Positions 22,214 through 30,833 are shown, numbered from the stretch's first letter. The stretch is DNA of 39,811 nt from a virus (IMGVR_UViG_3300042564_000538:1-39811), one strand, 5' to 3'. Notes: a model not told the origin generated them from the sequence alone. A program made the numbers and translations.

Positions 22214-23276
22214 CGGTATCAATCTCCGCTAGTTCAGCTGCAATGTCCTCATCTTTAAGAATATCGCCAGAAGAAACTTGGTACTTACTTTTTACAAAAT
22301 CAATAAAAGATTGTTGTTTAAGAATTGGCATCCAAAACTCTTTTGTATCAGTATCTTTAATACGATACTTTTTATCTTCCATCTCACCTGTTTCTTTATC
22401 TACTTTTTGATACCAACCATTGGAAGGTTTGATGACATGTCCAGATTCAAGCGCAATGTCAAGTAAACCAGACCAACGACTAATGCCACCATCAAAAGAT
22501 ACGCTAACAGGAATCTTAGATTTTTCTTTAACATAACGACTTTTCTCTACGTTAATAATGAAGTTATATCCAATTACTTCAGTGCCTTCTTTTTCTTGTT
22601 GACGTCCAAGAATAAAGATGTTGTCGGCAGAGTAATATGAACCAGTACCACCACCAACGATATCTTTCGGATACAAACCGATCTCTTTGTATGTGTGATT
22701 GACAACTACACAAGGGATATCTTTCATGGTCAAGTGCGGTGTAACCATACGCCATAAAGACTTCATCTGTTTGGCACGACTCATATCAGCAACAGACTTA
22801 CCATCCATGGCATCTTCAACTTCTTTCTTAGAAGCCAAGTTACCAATAGAGTCAACTAGAATTATTACGTGCTCACCACGTTCAATCTGATTGATCTGCT
22901 GCATGATATCAAACTTCAATTGCTCAACATCAGTAATGGGAGTATGGATAACACGCTTGGTGTCAATTCCGAATGAATCAAAATAAGACTGAGGAGTACC
23001 AAACTCAGAATCATAAAACAATACAACGCCATCTTCATACTTGTCAAGATATGCCTTTGCCATCAATAGACTGAATGCAGTCTTAAAGTGTTTTGATGGA
23101 CCAGCCCACATTGTGAGTCCTGGAGTCAATCCACCATCTAAACGACCAGACAATGCCACGTTAATGACAGGAATGGAAGTTTGAATCATGTCCTTCTTTT
23201 GGAAGAACTTAGAATTAGAAAGGACAGATGTGTCCTTGATTGTAGAATTCTTACGTAGTTTTTCTAGTACACTCAT
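22206..23276 (-). CDS. uvsX: UvsX RecA-like recombinase
   Basis: The 356-residue protein has Walker A GPSKHFKT (59-66, the form typical of T4 UvsX), a Walker B-like strand VIILVDSIGNLA, and DNA-binding-loop-type sequence IVGGGTGSYYSADNIFILG. It promotes strand exchange for recombination-dependent replication and repair. Its ATG follows the stop codon of the thioredoxin-like gene directly (TAAATG), with GGAG as ribosome binding site. The acidic C terminus (LAEIDTDV) is as in RecA-type proteins. Confidence 0.92.
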   Translation of the reverse strand: MSVLEKLRKNSTIKDTSVLSNSKFFQKKDMIQTSIPVINVALSGRLDGGLTPGLTMWAGPSKHFKTAFSLLMAKAYLDKYEDGVVLFYDSEFGTPQSYFDSFGIDTKRVIHTPITDVEQLKFDIMQQINQIERGEHVIILVDSIGNLASKKEVEDAMDGKSVADMSRAKQMKSLWRMVTPHLTMKDIPCVVVNHTYKEIGLYPKDIVGGGTGSYYSADNIFILGRQQEKEGTEVIGYNFIINVEKSRYVKEKSKIPVSVSFDGGISRWSGLLDIALESGHVIKPSNGWYQKVDKETGEMEDKKYRIKDTDTKEFWMPILKQQSFIDFVKSKYQVSSGDILKDEDIAAELAEIDTDV

Positions 23277-23528
23277 TTAATCTCCAATAAATTCAAGTAG
23301 TTTTTTCTCGTCTGCCATACCAGTCATACGATCAATCTCAGTTCCGTCATCATCAGCTAGAATCAGTACTGGTACACCACGGATGTTATATTTCTTAACA
23401 GCATCCATATTCTCATCAATGTCAATCTCTTCAATAGGAATGCTAATTTTATCTTTAGCTCCATTGATAACCATAGACAATCCCTTGCATGGTCCGCACC
23501 AAGATGCGTAAAATTTTAACAGTTTCAT
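23277..23528 (-). CDS. Thioredoxin-like protein
   Basis: The 83-residue protein has the active site WCGPC at 10-14 and the cis-proline loop RGVPVLI, with a short thioredoxin fold (strand-helix-strand-helix-strand-strand-helix). It would exchange disulfides, for example to reduce ribonucleotide reductase or host proteins. It is shorter than E. coli thioredoxin (about 108 residues), as in many phage glutaredoxin/thioredoxin-like proteins. It is the first gene behind the promoter at 23552-23580 and is adjacent to uvsX. Confidence 0.85.
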   Translation of the reverse strand: MKLLKFYASWCGPCKGLSMVINGAKDKISIPIEEIDIDENMDAVKKYNIRGVPVLILADDDGTEIDRMTGMADEKKLLEFIGD

Positions 23529-23551
23529 TTATTCTCCAACAGTTATATCTT

Positions 23552-23580
23552 ATTATACATTAGTTCTCATTGCAAGTCAA
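23552..23580 (-). promoter_or_regulatory. Sigma70-type promoter for thioredoxin-uvsX-helicase genes
   Basis: Minus strand: TTGACT (23575-23580), 17 bases, TATAAT (23552-23557). The -35 box overlaps the stop codon of the upstream oxygenase gene. The ATG at 23528 with GGAG lies downstream. Confidence 0.8.
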
Positions 23581-24125
23581 ATGTATTTCGGGTTCTTTAC
23601 ATCAAACACAAATGTAATTCTTACTACATCTCCAAGGTTTTCTGTTCCATGTGGAAGTTTATTGTTGAACCAAAGTAATGTTCCTGGCTCAACATCATAA
23701 TACTCATCACCTACAAAGTATCTATATCTTCCTTGAATGGATAGATGATAACGATCTCTCGATTGATAGTAGGTTCCAATGTCAATATGTTTACCAACAG
23801 TTCCACCAACTGGAAGTGATAGAAATCCACAACGACTAACTGTGCGGAAATAACTACCAAGGATTTTTAAAATCTCAGTATGACGATCCATTGCTGGTGT
23901 TGGAATACAAATTTCTGTATCTCCAACATACTGTCCTTGTTCTTCAATACCACCCATTACAAGTTGTAAAACACCAGCTTCTATTTTTGGAAACCCATGT
24001 TCTGTAACTAGATCAGAAACACCTTCAATGTTTTTCTGAGCACCCCAGTCTTCAGGATACTTTTTAAGTTGTTCAAGAACTTTTGAGACATCTATGCCTG
24101 TCTCTAGCACTTTAATATTATCCAA
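23577..24125 (-). CDS. Aspartyl/asparaginyl beta-hydroxylase-like 2-oxoglutarate oxygenase
   Basis: The 182-residue form starts at a TTG (24125) because GGAGG lies 6 bases upstream and the codon precedes the polymerase stop by three bases. A longer ATG form (24194) would overlap the polymerase gene by 77 bases and lacks a good ribosome binding site. Core features are GKHIDIGTYYQSRDRYHLSI (HxD iron ligands and substrate-side residues), VEPGTLLWFNN, then KLPHGTENLGDVVRITFVFD with the second histidine and the 2-oxoglutarate arginine. This order matches the Asp/Asn hydroxylase branch, which hydroxylates protein side chains or free substrates. It is a second oxygenase in the window, unrelated in detail to the TET/JBP-like one. 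Confidence 0.7.
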   Translation of the reverse strand: MDNIKVLETGIDVSKVLEQLKKYPEDWGAQKNIEGVSDLVTEHGFPKIEAGVLQLVMGGIEEQGQYVGDTEICIPTPAMDRHTEILKILGSYFRTVSRCGFLSLPVGGTVGKHIDIGTYYQSRDRYHLSIQGRYRYFVGDEYYDVEPGTLLWFNNKLPHGTENLGDVVRITFVFDVKNPKYI

Positions 24126-26607
24126 AGAAATCCTCCAATGAACTTTGTTCTTCAGTCTTCCAACCCAGCGGTTCAATAACTGTTTGAAGCGCATCGAGGA
24201 AAACTTTCTCGAACTGTAAATCGTAATCTACATAACTATGTATGCCGAATTCTTTAGGCAGTTCTTGGGGGAATGCAATAACATCTTCTTGAAATGGATT
24301 GGGCTTCTTGACATAAACGAACTTGATCTTGTCACCATCTTTAATTGCTTGATATTTCTTCTCAAGACCCAAACGCTTACAGTGGTGATTGAACAACAGA
24401 GAACCACGAACATGAATCGGTGTACCCTTAGTATAGATTGGTGAACCTTTGTAAGTGTTCATACCATTAACACCACGTGGGAATGCAATCTCTTCAACAG
24501 GTAATTGATTAAACTCTTTACGGAACTCTCCAACGAACTTGTGTAAATTCTCTTGACTACCTTCAAGGATAACCATGATGAATTCTTTCAGCTTGCTGCG
24601 AATGACTGCTGGTGTCGATGACTTAACCATCTCAAGACCCATAACCTTCAACTTAGGTTTGGCAAACTGAACACCCTCTGAGTTGTGCACATTAAGAATG
24701 TATCGCTTCTTGGCAGTCCAGATGGCTTTGTCGGCTAGAACCTCTCGCTTCATGACCATCTTTTGCGAATACGCATTCATATACTTTGCCAACTCTTGAT
24801 AACCTGTATCAATGAATGGCTGCAGAACTTCCTCACAAATCTTATCCATGGTCTTGATTTTCTGTTCGGTAGTTTTACCCACGCAAACACGTTCAATCAA
24901 TACCTCAAGTGTAAGATAAATCGAGTCAGTATCAATGGCAACAACATAATCAACGTCAGTAGTCTTTAGCGTCTTGTTCATAAAGACATTCAACTTGTTA
25001 GCCATCCAACGAATGGACAACTGACCAGAAGTTGTAATACCCTCAGCCATACGGATATCAAAGTATCGGAAATACTGATTACCCATGGCACCATAGGCAG
25101 AGTTCAATGCAATCTTCATAGCCATCTGAAGGTTATTCAGTCGGCTAATTTCCTTCAATAAACTAACTTTGGTTTTATCATTCTGATACTCTTGTTCAAT
25201 GGCAAGCATTTGTTTCTTGAACTTGGAACGATCCTTGTACATCTTTTCCATTAGCTCAGGCATGAACCCTTTTACATCTTTACGATAACACCAACCATTT
25301 GCAGTCATCGATAAGTCACGACGATGCGCATAGCTAGTATCAACTTCTTGTGTCAAAAGTTTCTCGACATTGCATGGAATCTTTTCAGAAGTCAATGTTT
25401 CTGGACTGATGTTATACTGCATGATCAAGTGAGGATACAGAGAGTTCAAGTCAAACGAGGCAAGCCATTTATGTTGACCAACAATTGGATCTTTAACATA
25501 CGCACCCTCAAACTGCTCTGCCTTAGAAGAGAAACCCTTTGCTGGAATTACAATCTTACGCTCACGCAGGTGATTATAAATGATGGCATCCCACATACGT
25601 ACTTGCGAGAATACATCTTCATAATTGATCTTAGCATTATATGCCATGGTCAAACACAACTCAATGAGACGCATCTTATCTTCCATGCGGTCGACAAGTT
25701 CAACGTCTTGAATGTTATACTCAACAAACTCCTGCCAATGATTCGTATAGAAGTCTTTGAAAGATTCTCCTGGATTCTCTTTCTTCTTATCACCCAACTC
25801 TTGCTCAGCAATGTAGTCAAGACGATATGACTCTTGCTTTGAGTATGTGAACTTCTTGTAGAGTTGTAGATAATCTAGCTGACTAATACCATGAATGTCA
25901 TAGTGGATTTCTTCGTTGCCTTTAATGAACGTCTTGCGCTCATTGATAACTCCCCAAGGACTCATCTTGTTGGCGAATGTATCACCCAACTCACGTTGAA
26001 TGCGTCGCACCAAATATGGCATGTCAAAGAAGTCAGTGTTCCAACCAGTAATGATATCAGGGTAGTTGCCTTGCCACCAGATCATGAACTCTTTAAGAAG
26101 ATGTTGTTCGTTGTTGCAGTGTTTGTATACTACATTATCACGATTGTGAACGAACGCACGTGAGCCGAATGTCACGATTTGTTTGGAAGCCAGATCCTTG
26201 ACAGTGATCAATAGAACTTCTTCATTGGCAGCTTTGATATCTGGAAACCCATACTCAGTGGCAGTCTCAATGTCAATGGTGCAGACTTTAATCTGTTCCA
26301 TATCAAAGCGAACATCATAGTCATAATTGTCACTGATATATTGACACACGTAATTGGTATTACCATAAATGTCAAAACCCTGCACTTCTTCGTAACGCTT
26401 AACAAACTCACGTGTGTCTTTAATCAGTCCAGGTTTCATCTCATCAACAATGGCACCATCCAATGTACGCCACTCGCTATCTTCTTTCTTGGAGTTGACG
26501 TAAAGAGTTGGGTAGTAGTCAAGTTTGTGTGAGAATGGCTTTCCGTTTTCATACCCACGGACAAGCATACGATTGCCGTAAGGGAAGACGTTTGTGTAAA
26601 ATTGCAT
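24118..26607 (-). CDS. 43: DNA polymerase, T4 gp43-like (family B)
   Basis: The 829-residue protein starts at ATG 26607 (MQFYTNVFPYGNRMLVRGYE), overlapping the dexA stop as TAATG. The 3'-5' exonuclease motifs are TIDIETA (D112, E114), GWNTDFFDMPY (D195) and YNIQD (Y298, D301). The polymerase motifs are A DLNSLYP (386-392), B KIALNSAYG (498-506) and C AIDTDS (D559, D561). The C terminus SSLEDFFG is the expected sliding-clamp-binding tail. Length is a little below T4 gp43 (898), mostly in the palm/thumb insertions. It is the replicative polymerase of the phage. Confidence 0.95.
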   Translation of the reverse strand: MQFYTNVFPYGNRMLVRGYENGKPFSHKLDYYPTLYVNSKKEDSEWRTLDGAIVDEMKPGLIKDTREFVKRYEEVQGFDIYGNTNYVCQYISDNYDYDVRFDMEQIKVCTIDIETATEYGFPDIKAANEEVLLITVKDLASKQIVTFGSRAFVHNRDNVVYKHCNNEQHLLKEFMIWWQGNYPDIITGWNTDFFDMPYLVRRIQRELGDTFANKMSPWGVINERKTFIKGNEEIHYDIHGISQLDYLQLYKKFTYSKQESYRLDYIAEQELGDKKKENPGESFKDFYTNHWQEFVEYNIQDVELVDRMEDKMRLIELCLTMAYNAKINYEDVFSQVRMWDAIIYNHLRERKIVIPAKGFSSKAEQFEGAYVKDPIVGQHKWLASFDLNSLYPHLIMQYNISPETLTSEKIPCNVEKLLTQEVDTSYAHRRDLSMTANGWCYRKDVKGFMPELMEKMYKDRSKFKKQMLAIEQEYQNDKTKVSLLKEISRLNNLQMAMKIALNSAYGAMGNQYFRYFDIRMAEGITTSGQLSIRWMANKLNVFMNKTLKTTDVDYVVAIDTDSIYLTLEVLIERVCVGKTTEQKIKTMDKICEEVLQPFIDTGYQELAKYMNAYSQKMVMKREVLADKAIWTAKKRYILNVHNSEGVQFAKPKLKVMGLEMVKSSTPAVIRSKLKEFIMVILEGSQENLHKFVGEFRKEFNQLPVEEIAFPRGVNGMNTYKGSPIYTKGTPIHVRGSLLFNHHCKRLGLEKKYQAIKDGDKIKFVYVKKPNPFQEDVIAFPQELPKEFGIHSYVDYDLQFEKVFLDALQTVIEPLGWKTEEQSSLEDFFG

Positions 26608-27179
26608 TAAACTTGTTTTCCGTACATTAGTTGCATCGCATCCAGAGCACAATCATGCACTGGGTGATGTTTAATTACTTCGTGGCGTTTGAAATCAGGA
26701 TGCACCACGTCAGTATATCCATTGGATGTTCCGTAAAGCATATCAACTGCAGTTCGTACATCTCTCCACATATTATAGTCTGTGATAGAATGCATGTCAA
26801 GTTTCTTGGCGAGTGAATCAATTGCCATCTGATCCAGAGAACCTCGTGCCCACATAGTTTGTTGGGATGGGTTTTTAAACTGGTTCATGTAATTATGCAA
26901 TCTGACGATAGCTTCTTCAGAAAGTAAGTCATCACTACTCACATCAAATGATACACTTCTTGTGTAAGAATGTTGATTCTTCCACCACTCCAATGTGCCA
27001 AGATCTATGGTACGCTTCAGTCTTTCAATCTGATCTTTGGCATTTAATTTAACAAAGCAAGCATTATCTAGCAGATTCTGATAGGTAGGTTTTTCAGATG
27101 GCTCAAAATGTATTAATGCTGCCGATAAAACGACAGCATTAGACTCAACACCTAGTGTCTCTATGTCAAAGATAAACAT
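26607..27179 (-). CDS. dexA: DexA-like 3'-5' exonuclease
   Basis: The 190-residue protein has the DnaQ-type exonuclease motifs FDIETLG (D5, E7), ARGSLDQMAIDSL (Exo II) and HDCALDAMQLMY (Exo III). T4 DexA degrades single-stranded or host DNA and is not essential. Position next to the polymerase gene is usual for T4-like phages. The ATG overlaps the stop of the preceding small gene by one base. Confidence 0.88.
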   Translation of the reverse strand: MFIFDIETLGVESNAVVLSAALIHFEPSEKPTYQNLLDNACFVKLNAKDQIERLKRTIDLGTLEWWKNQHSYTRSVSFDVSSDDLLSEEAIVRLHNYMNQFKNPSQQTMWARGSLDQMAIDSLAKKLDMHSITDYNMWRDVRTAVDMLYGTSNGYTDVVHPDFKRHEVIKHHPVHDCALDAMQLMYGKQV

Positions 27180-27490
27180 TAATAGTCCCTTTTATATCCA
27201 TGTTCAGTTACAAAGACTTCAAGTTTTCTTGCATCATCCCATGTTTTACAATAGTCATTATCGACATCACACAATTTAAGAATTTCTTCCTGAGTAACTT
27301 CACGTGAACTAGTAATAACTTCACCAAGCCACTTTTGAGAAAACTCTTTCATCTCTTCCATAGTAACAGTATCTTCTGCCCAAGTGATAGCTGTGCACGG
27401 ATACTCACCATCATTATGTGTGTCAGGAACTTCAATTACATATCGCTCACGAAATTGAGAAATTGTTTCAACCAATACAAACTTACTCAT
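27179..27490 (-). CDS. Small conserved phage protein, unknown
   Basis: The 103-residue product starts MSKFVLVETISQFRERYVIE, continues with a strand-rich first half and an acidic helical second half (EEMKEFSQKWLGEVI), and ends with a basic tail (HGYKRDY). Similar small proteins occur near dexA in T4-like phages, with no role known to me. It overlaps the preceding gene by 8 bases and the dexA start by one base. Confidence 0.7.
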   Translation of the reverse strand: MSKFVLVETISQFRERYVIEVPDTHNDGEYPCTAITWAEDTVTMEEMKEFSQKWLGEVITSSREVTQEEILKLCDVDNDYCKTWDDARKLEVFVTEHGYKRDY

Positions 27491-27818
27491 AATTCAACTC
27501 CATAAAATTAGTTTCTTCAGGTAGAATCTCAATAGTGATTCCATTCTTTGTAGCTGTGCCAATCATGTTGTTGAGCACAGAAGACCCATACATGTTAGAA
27601 CCATATGCGTCTTTATGGCATTGGTATACTGAACCAGAACTACCCTCGAATGAATATACATTTTCATCCAGAGTTACCTTCGTAACTCCACTGTTTAGTT
27701 TCCAAGAATCTGAACCTGCCCATCCACCATACCAAGTGGCGAATATTTTATACACACATGGAAATTTATCACTGGAGATTTTTACCATCAGCCATTTGTC
27801 TGGAACATATTCAGACAT
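27483..27818 (-). CDS. Small conserved phage protein, unknown
   Basis: The start at ATG 27818 (MSEYVPDKWLMVKI) is supported by AAGGA 7 bases upstream; longer forms run through the previous gene in another frame. The 111-residue product is Gly/Ser/Trp-rich (WYGGWAGSDSWKLNSGVTKV, GSSGSVYQCHKDAYGSNMYG) and looks like a small beta-barrel. I recognise the family from T4 and cyanophage genomes as conserved without known role. Confidence 0.7.
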   Translation of the reverse strand: MSEYVPDKWLMVKISSDKFPCVYKIFATWYGGWAGSDSWKLNSGVTKVTLDENVYSFEGSSGSVYQCHKDAYGSNMYGSSVLNNMIGTATKNGITIEILPEETNFMELNYE

Positions 27819-28221
27819 TGTAATTTCCTTTGGACACTTGATACATTGTTTCGTGTTTATCACAAAGAGTGCGAATCCATCCACCACTGCGACGCTGTCC
27901 ACGATCACCACAAGTCTCGCAACTAATACCTGCCCATGATTCTGCCATGCGCACCATACCACTAATTTCGGCATCTCCACCATCATAGTAGAAACGTAGT
28001 CCACCAAACTTCTCTTTAATTTGACGGACAACTACTTGTGGAACAACTTCGGTTTCTTTGTTCTTCCAATCTAGATGATGTTGAATGTTAGCGCAAAGAC
28101 GTTCAATGATTACCCACCATCCTTCACTGATGGCAAAACCACCATATGGTTCAGAAAACATCTTTGGATATTCAGCTTCCATTCGTTTTTCAAACGCTTC
28201 GTATTCTGCTTCATTATACAT
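27811..28221 (-). CDS. Small zinc-ribbon-like phage protein, unknown
   Basis: The start at ATG 28221 (MYNEAEYEAFEKRMEAEYP) gives 136 residues. A helical N-terminal half is followed by QIKEKFGGLRFYYDGGD and a C-terminal metal-binding-like motif CETCGDRGQRRSGGWIRTLC followed by DKH, with paired Cys residues that may form a treble-clef or ribbon. Proteins with this KFGGLRFYYDG plus Cys-pair layout are widespread in phages and function is not known to me. It overlaps its two neighbours by 8 bases each. Confidence 0.7.
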   Translation of the reverse strand: MYNEAEYEAFEKRMEAEYPKMFSEPYGGFAISEGWWVIIERLCANIQHHLDWKNKETEVVPQVVVRQIKEKFGGLRFYYDGGDAEISGMVRMAESWAGISCETCGDRGQRRSGGWIRTLCDKHETMYQVSKGNYNV

Positions 28222-28447
28222 TTTTAGTTCCACTAAAGTGATGACGACGATCGTATTTAATACCAAGTGCCCTGTGCGTAAGTTTATCACGCAGCATATC
28301 AGGTACTGATACGTACGGATACTCTAGAACAAATGGACACCCACCAACCCATCGATGATTGGCAAAGAACCCTCTTGCTGCAGCAATATCTTTTTTATTG
28401 CTAAGATCAAAATAGCGTTTCGGTCTTACAAGTGTCTCTAAAATCAT
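28214..28447 (-). CDS. Small conserved phage protein, unknown
   Basis: The 77-residue basic protein (MILETLVRPKRYFDLSNKKD) has a compact helix followed by RWVGGCPFVLEYPYVSVPDM. I recall such short proteins in other T4-like phages near the DNA ligase gene, without function. Its first ATG overlaps the ligase stop region by four bases, and its end overlaps the next gene by 8 bases. Confidence 0.65.
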   Translation of the reverse strand: MILETLVRPKRYFDLSNKKDIAAARGFFANHRWVGGCPFVLEYPYVSVPDMLRDKLTHRALGIKYDRRHHFSGTKNV

Positions 28448-29739
28448 TTGATATCCTCACTAGAATCTGCAACTTCTTTATCATTACGAATTTCAACAAA
28501 GATGGGTAAGAACAAACTTTCTTCTCCCAACTTATTCTTTATTCTCATATTATACTTCACAGCAACGATCTTGTCAAGTATTTCTTCACCAAGATTCTTG
28601 CGATGTTCATCATTGAATCCAGAACCAACACGAACCTTTATAACTCCATCTGCAGATTCGCAAAGAATTGCACCAAGCATACCTGCATATTTGCCGTTAC
28701 CTTCTTCAAGCCCAACAATTTTAAGGTCGCATTCCATCTCACCTTTGAATTTGATCTGATGCTTTGCACGTTTGTCTTCCCATGCACCATTCTTATCTTT
28801 CAGAATGATACCTTCTTGTCCAGTTGACAACAGATACTCAAAAAGAATTTGTGCCTTTTCCAAGTCATCAATTTCCCACGAGTCAACTAAACTAATGCGA
28901 CCAGATTGATTCTGTTCATATATTGTACGCAACGATTCCCATCGTTTGCCATATGGAACTGGGCATAATCCATCAACAAAATATGCATAAGGAATTACAT
29001 CCCAAACAGTAGCATGAACTTTCGATGCTTCTTTGGAAGAAATTGTTCCCTTGTTTGCTTTGTTGAGAATGCCGTTGCCTGTTTGACGATCAAGAATTAT
29101 CCCATCTTCTTTTACAAGAAGTTCACCATCAAACACACAATCAACCAAACCTGCCATTGCGGCAAATTCTTTTTCTAAATTACCAAGAAGTTGAATCTCT
29201 TTACCATTTCGGCTACGAAATTCTACCTTACCATCTTTTACGATCGCATTGAATCGCATTCCATCCATTTTGGTTTGTACCAGTGCGGGGAACTGGACTT
29301 TGTTCACCAACTTTACGTCGAACTGGCTGCACAACATCACGGGATACTCTTTGATCAAGCCACTCCATACGCTGTTTGCAGTTGATACTTGGACGCCACA
29401 TTTTAGATCCTTTGCTATAATACGTTCAATGACTTTAGCGTCATCGTCAGAAAGATTAGTGAGAACATTAGTCAAGTGTTCAATGGCGGCATTGCCAGTG
29501 ACGATACGTTGCGATAGATCGAACAGTGAATCAATACCTTCTTCCAGCGTCACTGTGTTCTCTGCGGAACCACGAGTATACTTTGGAATCTTACGTTGGT
29601 AGAATTGAGTGAAAGGATCGAGAGCCAAGCGCACAACTTCACGCAGGGTTTCGTTATCGCTGTTTGCGGATAGTTGCTCGATTTTGAAATTGCGGGAACT
29701 ATTGGCAGCAAGGCTCTCGAGGAAAACATTTATATTCAT
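28444..29739 (-). CDS. 30: ATP-dependent DNA ligase, T4 gp30-like
   Basis: The 431-residue protein has a helical N-terminal domain and the ligase core: motif I TKMDGMRF (K157 is the AMP-accepting lysine), FRSRNGKE (motif Ia region), VFDGELLV (motif III), GQEGIILK (motif IV) and HQIKFKGEMECD (motif V). An OB-fold C-terminal domain includes IKVRVGSGFND. It seals nicks between Okazaki fragments. It is distinct from the ligase-fold protein at 10.5-11.7 kb. Confidence 0.92.
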   Translation of the reverse strand: MNINVFLESLAANSSRNFKIEQLSANSDNETLREVVRLALDPFTQFYQRKIPKYTRGSAENTVTLEEGIDSLFDLSQRIVTGNAAIEHLTNVLTNLSDDDAKVIERIIAKDLKCGVQVSTANSVWSGLIKEYPVMLCSQFDVKLVNKVQFPALVQTKMDGMRFNAIVKDGKVEFRSRNGKEIQLLGNLEKEFAAMAGLVDCVFDGELLVKEDGIILDRQTGNGILNKANKGTISSKEASKVHATVWDVIPYAYFVDGLCPVPYGKRWESLRTIYEQNQSGRISLVDSWEIDDLEKAQILFEYLLSTGQEGIILKDKNGAWEDKRAKHQIKFKGEMECDLKIVGLEEGNGKYAGMLGAILCESADGVIKVRVGSGFNDEHRKNLGEEILDKIVAVKYNMRIKNKLGEESLFLPIFVEIRNDKEVADSSEDIK

Positions 29740-29918
29740 TTCAATTCCTTAAACGTGCGGTAACGTGTATCGAATCTAATTGGCTTAGAAAACTTCGTCA
29801 CCTTCTTTGTATCAACATTATAAAACGCAACCATCTTTGACTTGTCATCGGTCAAAAGATAGATGTGATTGGGACATTTGACTGCCCAATCTTTGGTAGT
29901 CTCTTGAAAGACTCTCAT
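29736..29918 (-). CDS. Very small phage protein, unknown
   Basis: The start at ATG 29918 (MRVFQETTKDWAVKCPNHIY) overlaps the previous stop as ATGA, giving 60 residues. It is a short beta-rich basic protein ending KPIRFDTRYRTFKELK. Its last bases overlap the ligase ATG, so it is probably translationally coupled with the ligase. No function is recognised. Confidence 0.6.
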   Translation of the reverse strand: MRVFQETTKDWAVKCPNHIYLLTDDKSKMVAFYNVDTKKVTKFSKPIRFDTRYRTFKELK

Positions 29919-30289
29919 GCTACTTTCCTGAAGTATTGGTAAGGCAAGCCCAGTGTCCAAGCCAAGTAGTCGTCATCACCATTCGTGCCTTCAGCTTCGT
30001 GGATCCAAACCATTGCAGCTTGACGATCACGAGCACCACAGGAAATCAACGAGGCAATCTGCGCTTCAAACCGAACACATGCTTCAGTCTCATCGATCTT
30101 GCGTTGGGCTTCTTCACGATCAATGGCTTGACCAAGGATCACAAACTCAGATGTAAAATCATCAAGAGTCCAAGTGCTGGTGTCGATACCACGAGGACGA
30201 ACACCATATGCATCTTTATACATATCCCAGAACTGGCATTGCGCTTGTTCTAAGTCAGACATTTCTTCCCAAGATTTGAATTCGTTCAT
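29915..30289 (-). CDS. Small helical phage protein, unknown
   Basis: The start at ATG 30289 (MNEFKSWEEMSDLEQAQ) has GGAG 6 bases upstream; the two upstream ATG codons belong to the leader. The 124-residue acidic helical protein has the pattern FWDMYKDAYGVRPRGIDTS near the N terminus and RQAAMVWIHEAEGTNGDDDY near the C terminus, known from many small proteins in phages of Proteobacteria. No role is known to me. The sigma70-type promoter at 30314-30342 lies just before it. Confidence 0.7.
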   Translation of the reverse strand: MNEFKSWEEMSDLEQAQCQFWDMYKDAYGVRPRGIDTSTWTLDDFTSEFVILGQAIDREEAQRKIDETEACVRFEAQIASLISCGARDRQAAMVWIHEAEGTNGDDDYLAWTLGLPYQYFRKVA

Positions 30290-30313
30290 CACATTCTCCA
30301 TCATAATATAACT

Positions 30314-30342
30314 ATTATACCGCAGGATCGAATTAAAGTCAA
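30314..30342 (-). promoter_or_regulatory. Sigma70-type promoter for small gene-ligase unit
   Basis: Minus strand: TTGACT (30337-30342), 17 bases beginning TTAATTC, TATAAT (30314-30319). It is nearly consensus for sigma70 and lies 25 bases before the ATG at 30289. Confidence 0.85.
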
Positions 30343-30346
30343 CAGC

Positions 30347-30547
30347 TTACAGACTCTTTGAAGGGTAGCCGACAGCAAAGCCAGAAGTACCAGTCGAACC
30401 AGACTTTGTAACTTTCCCACGCATCAATTGTTTAGGTGCTTTGCGGGACTTCACCAATTGGATTTGTCCACCACTGGCGAGGAATTGTTGCAATGCCTCG
30501 GAAGTTTCAACACGGAGTTCAGACTTTGCTTTGTAAATAACATTCAT
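30347..30547 (-). CDS. Small basic phage protein, unknown
   Basis: The start at ATG 30547 (MNVIYKAKSELRVETSEALQ), with AAGGA upstream, gives 66 residues. A helix is followed by the basic segment LVKSRKAPKQLMRGKVTKSG and a Gly/Ser-rich end (GTSGFAVGYPSKSL). The basic charge suggests nucleic-acid binding, but that is inference. It is the last gene of a short three-gene unit started by the promoter at 31065-31093. Confidence 0.65.
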   Translation of the reverse strand: MNVIYKAKSELRVETSEALQQFLASGGQIQLVKSRKAPKQLMRGKVTKSGSTGTSGFAVGYPSKSL

Positions 30548-30557
30548 GATATATTCC

Positions 30558-30815
30558 TTATTCAAATTCATAAAATTTCACTGAGGGATCCATCTGTTTG
30601 AGTTGGCGAGCAACAGTAGTCAATTCCCGATACTTTGCTTGCACGAGATTGCGTGGAAGTTCACCATCGCAAGTAAGGTTTTCAGGACTGAGGTCAGAAT
30701 CGATGCGATCAGCAAGACGCTGGCGACCCTTTGCAGTTTGGATTTCGAACTGCTCACCTTTGAAGATAGCGTTCCACTGATTCATTTTAGCGACGTAGGC
30801 ATTCAACTGTTTCAT
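30558..30815 (-). CDS. Small helical phage protein, unknown
   Basis: The 85-residue helical protein (MKQLNAYVAKMNQWNAIFKG) contains GRQRLADRIDSDLSPENLTC and a C-terminal helix (REL.TVARQLKQ). GAGGAA precedes its ATG. It is the middle gene of a short unit of three small genes. It is not recognised beyond this; an inhibitor or regulator role is possible for such early small phage genes. Confidence 0.65.
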   Translation of the reverse strand: MKQLNAYVAKMNQWNAIFKGEQFEIQTAKGRQRLADRIDSDLSPENLTCDGELPRNLVQAKYRELTTVARQLKQMDPSVKFYEFE

Positions 30816-30833
30816 AATATATTCCTCTTCAAG

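Noticed and set aside
20255-26607. Inteins or introns in helicase, UvsX or polymerase genes
   Set aside because: All motifs occur in order with no extra block and lengths equal to or below those of T4 proteins.
26608-26652. 15-residue N-terminal extension of the DNA polymerase (a Cys-containing leader)
   Set aside because: It lies inside the dexA coding end. The ATG at 26607 overlapping the dexA stop gives the usual polymerase N terminus.
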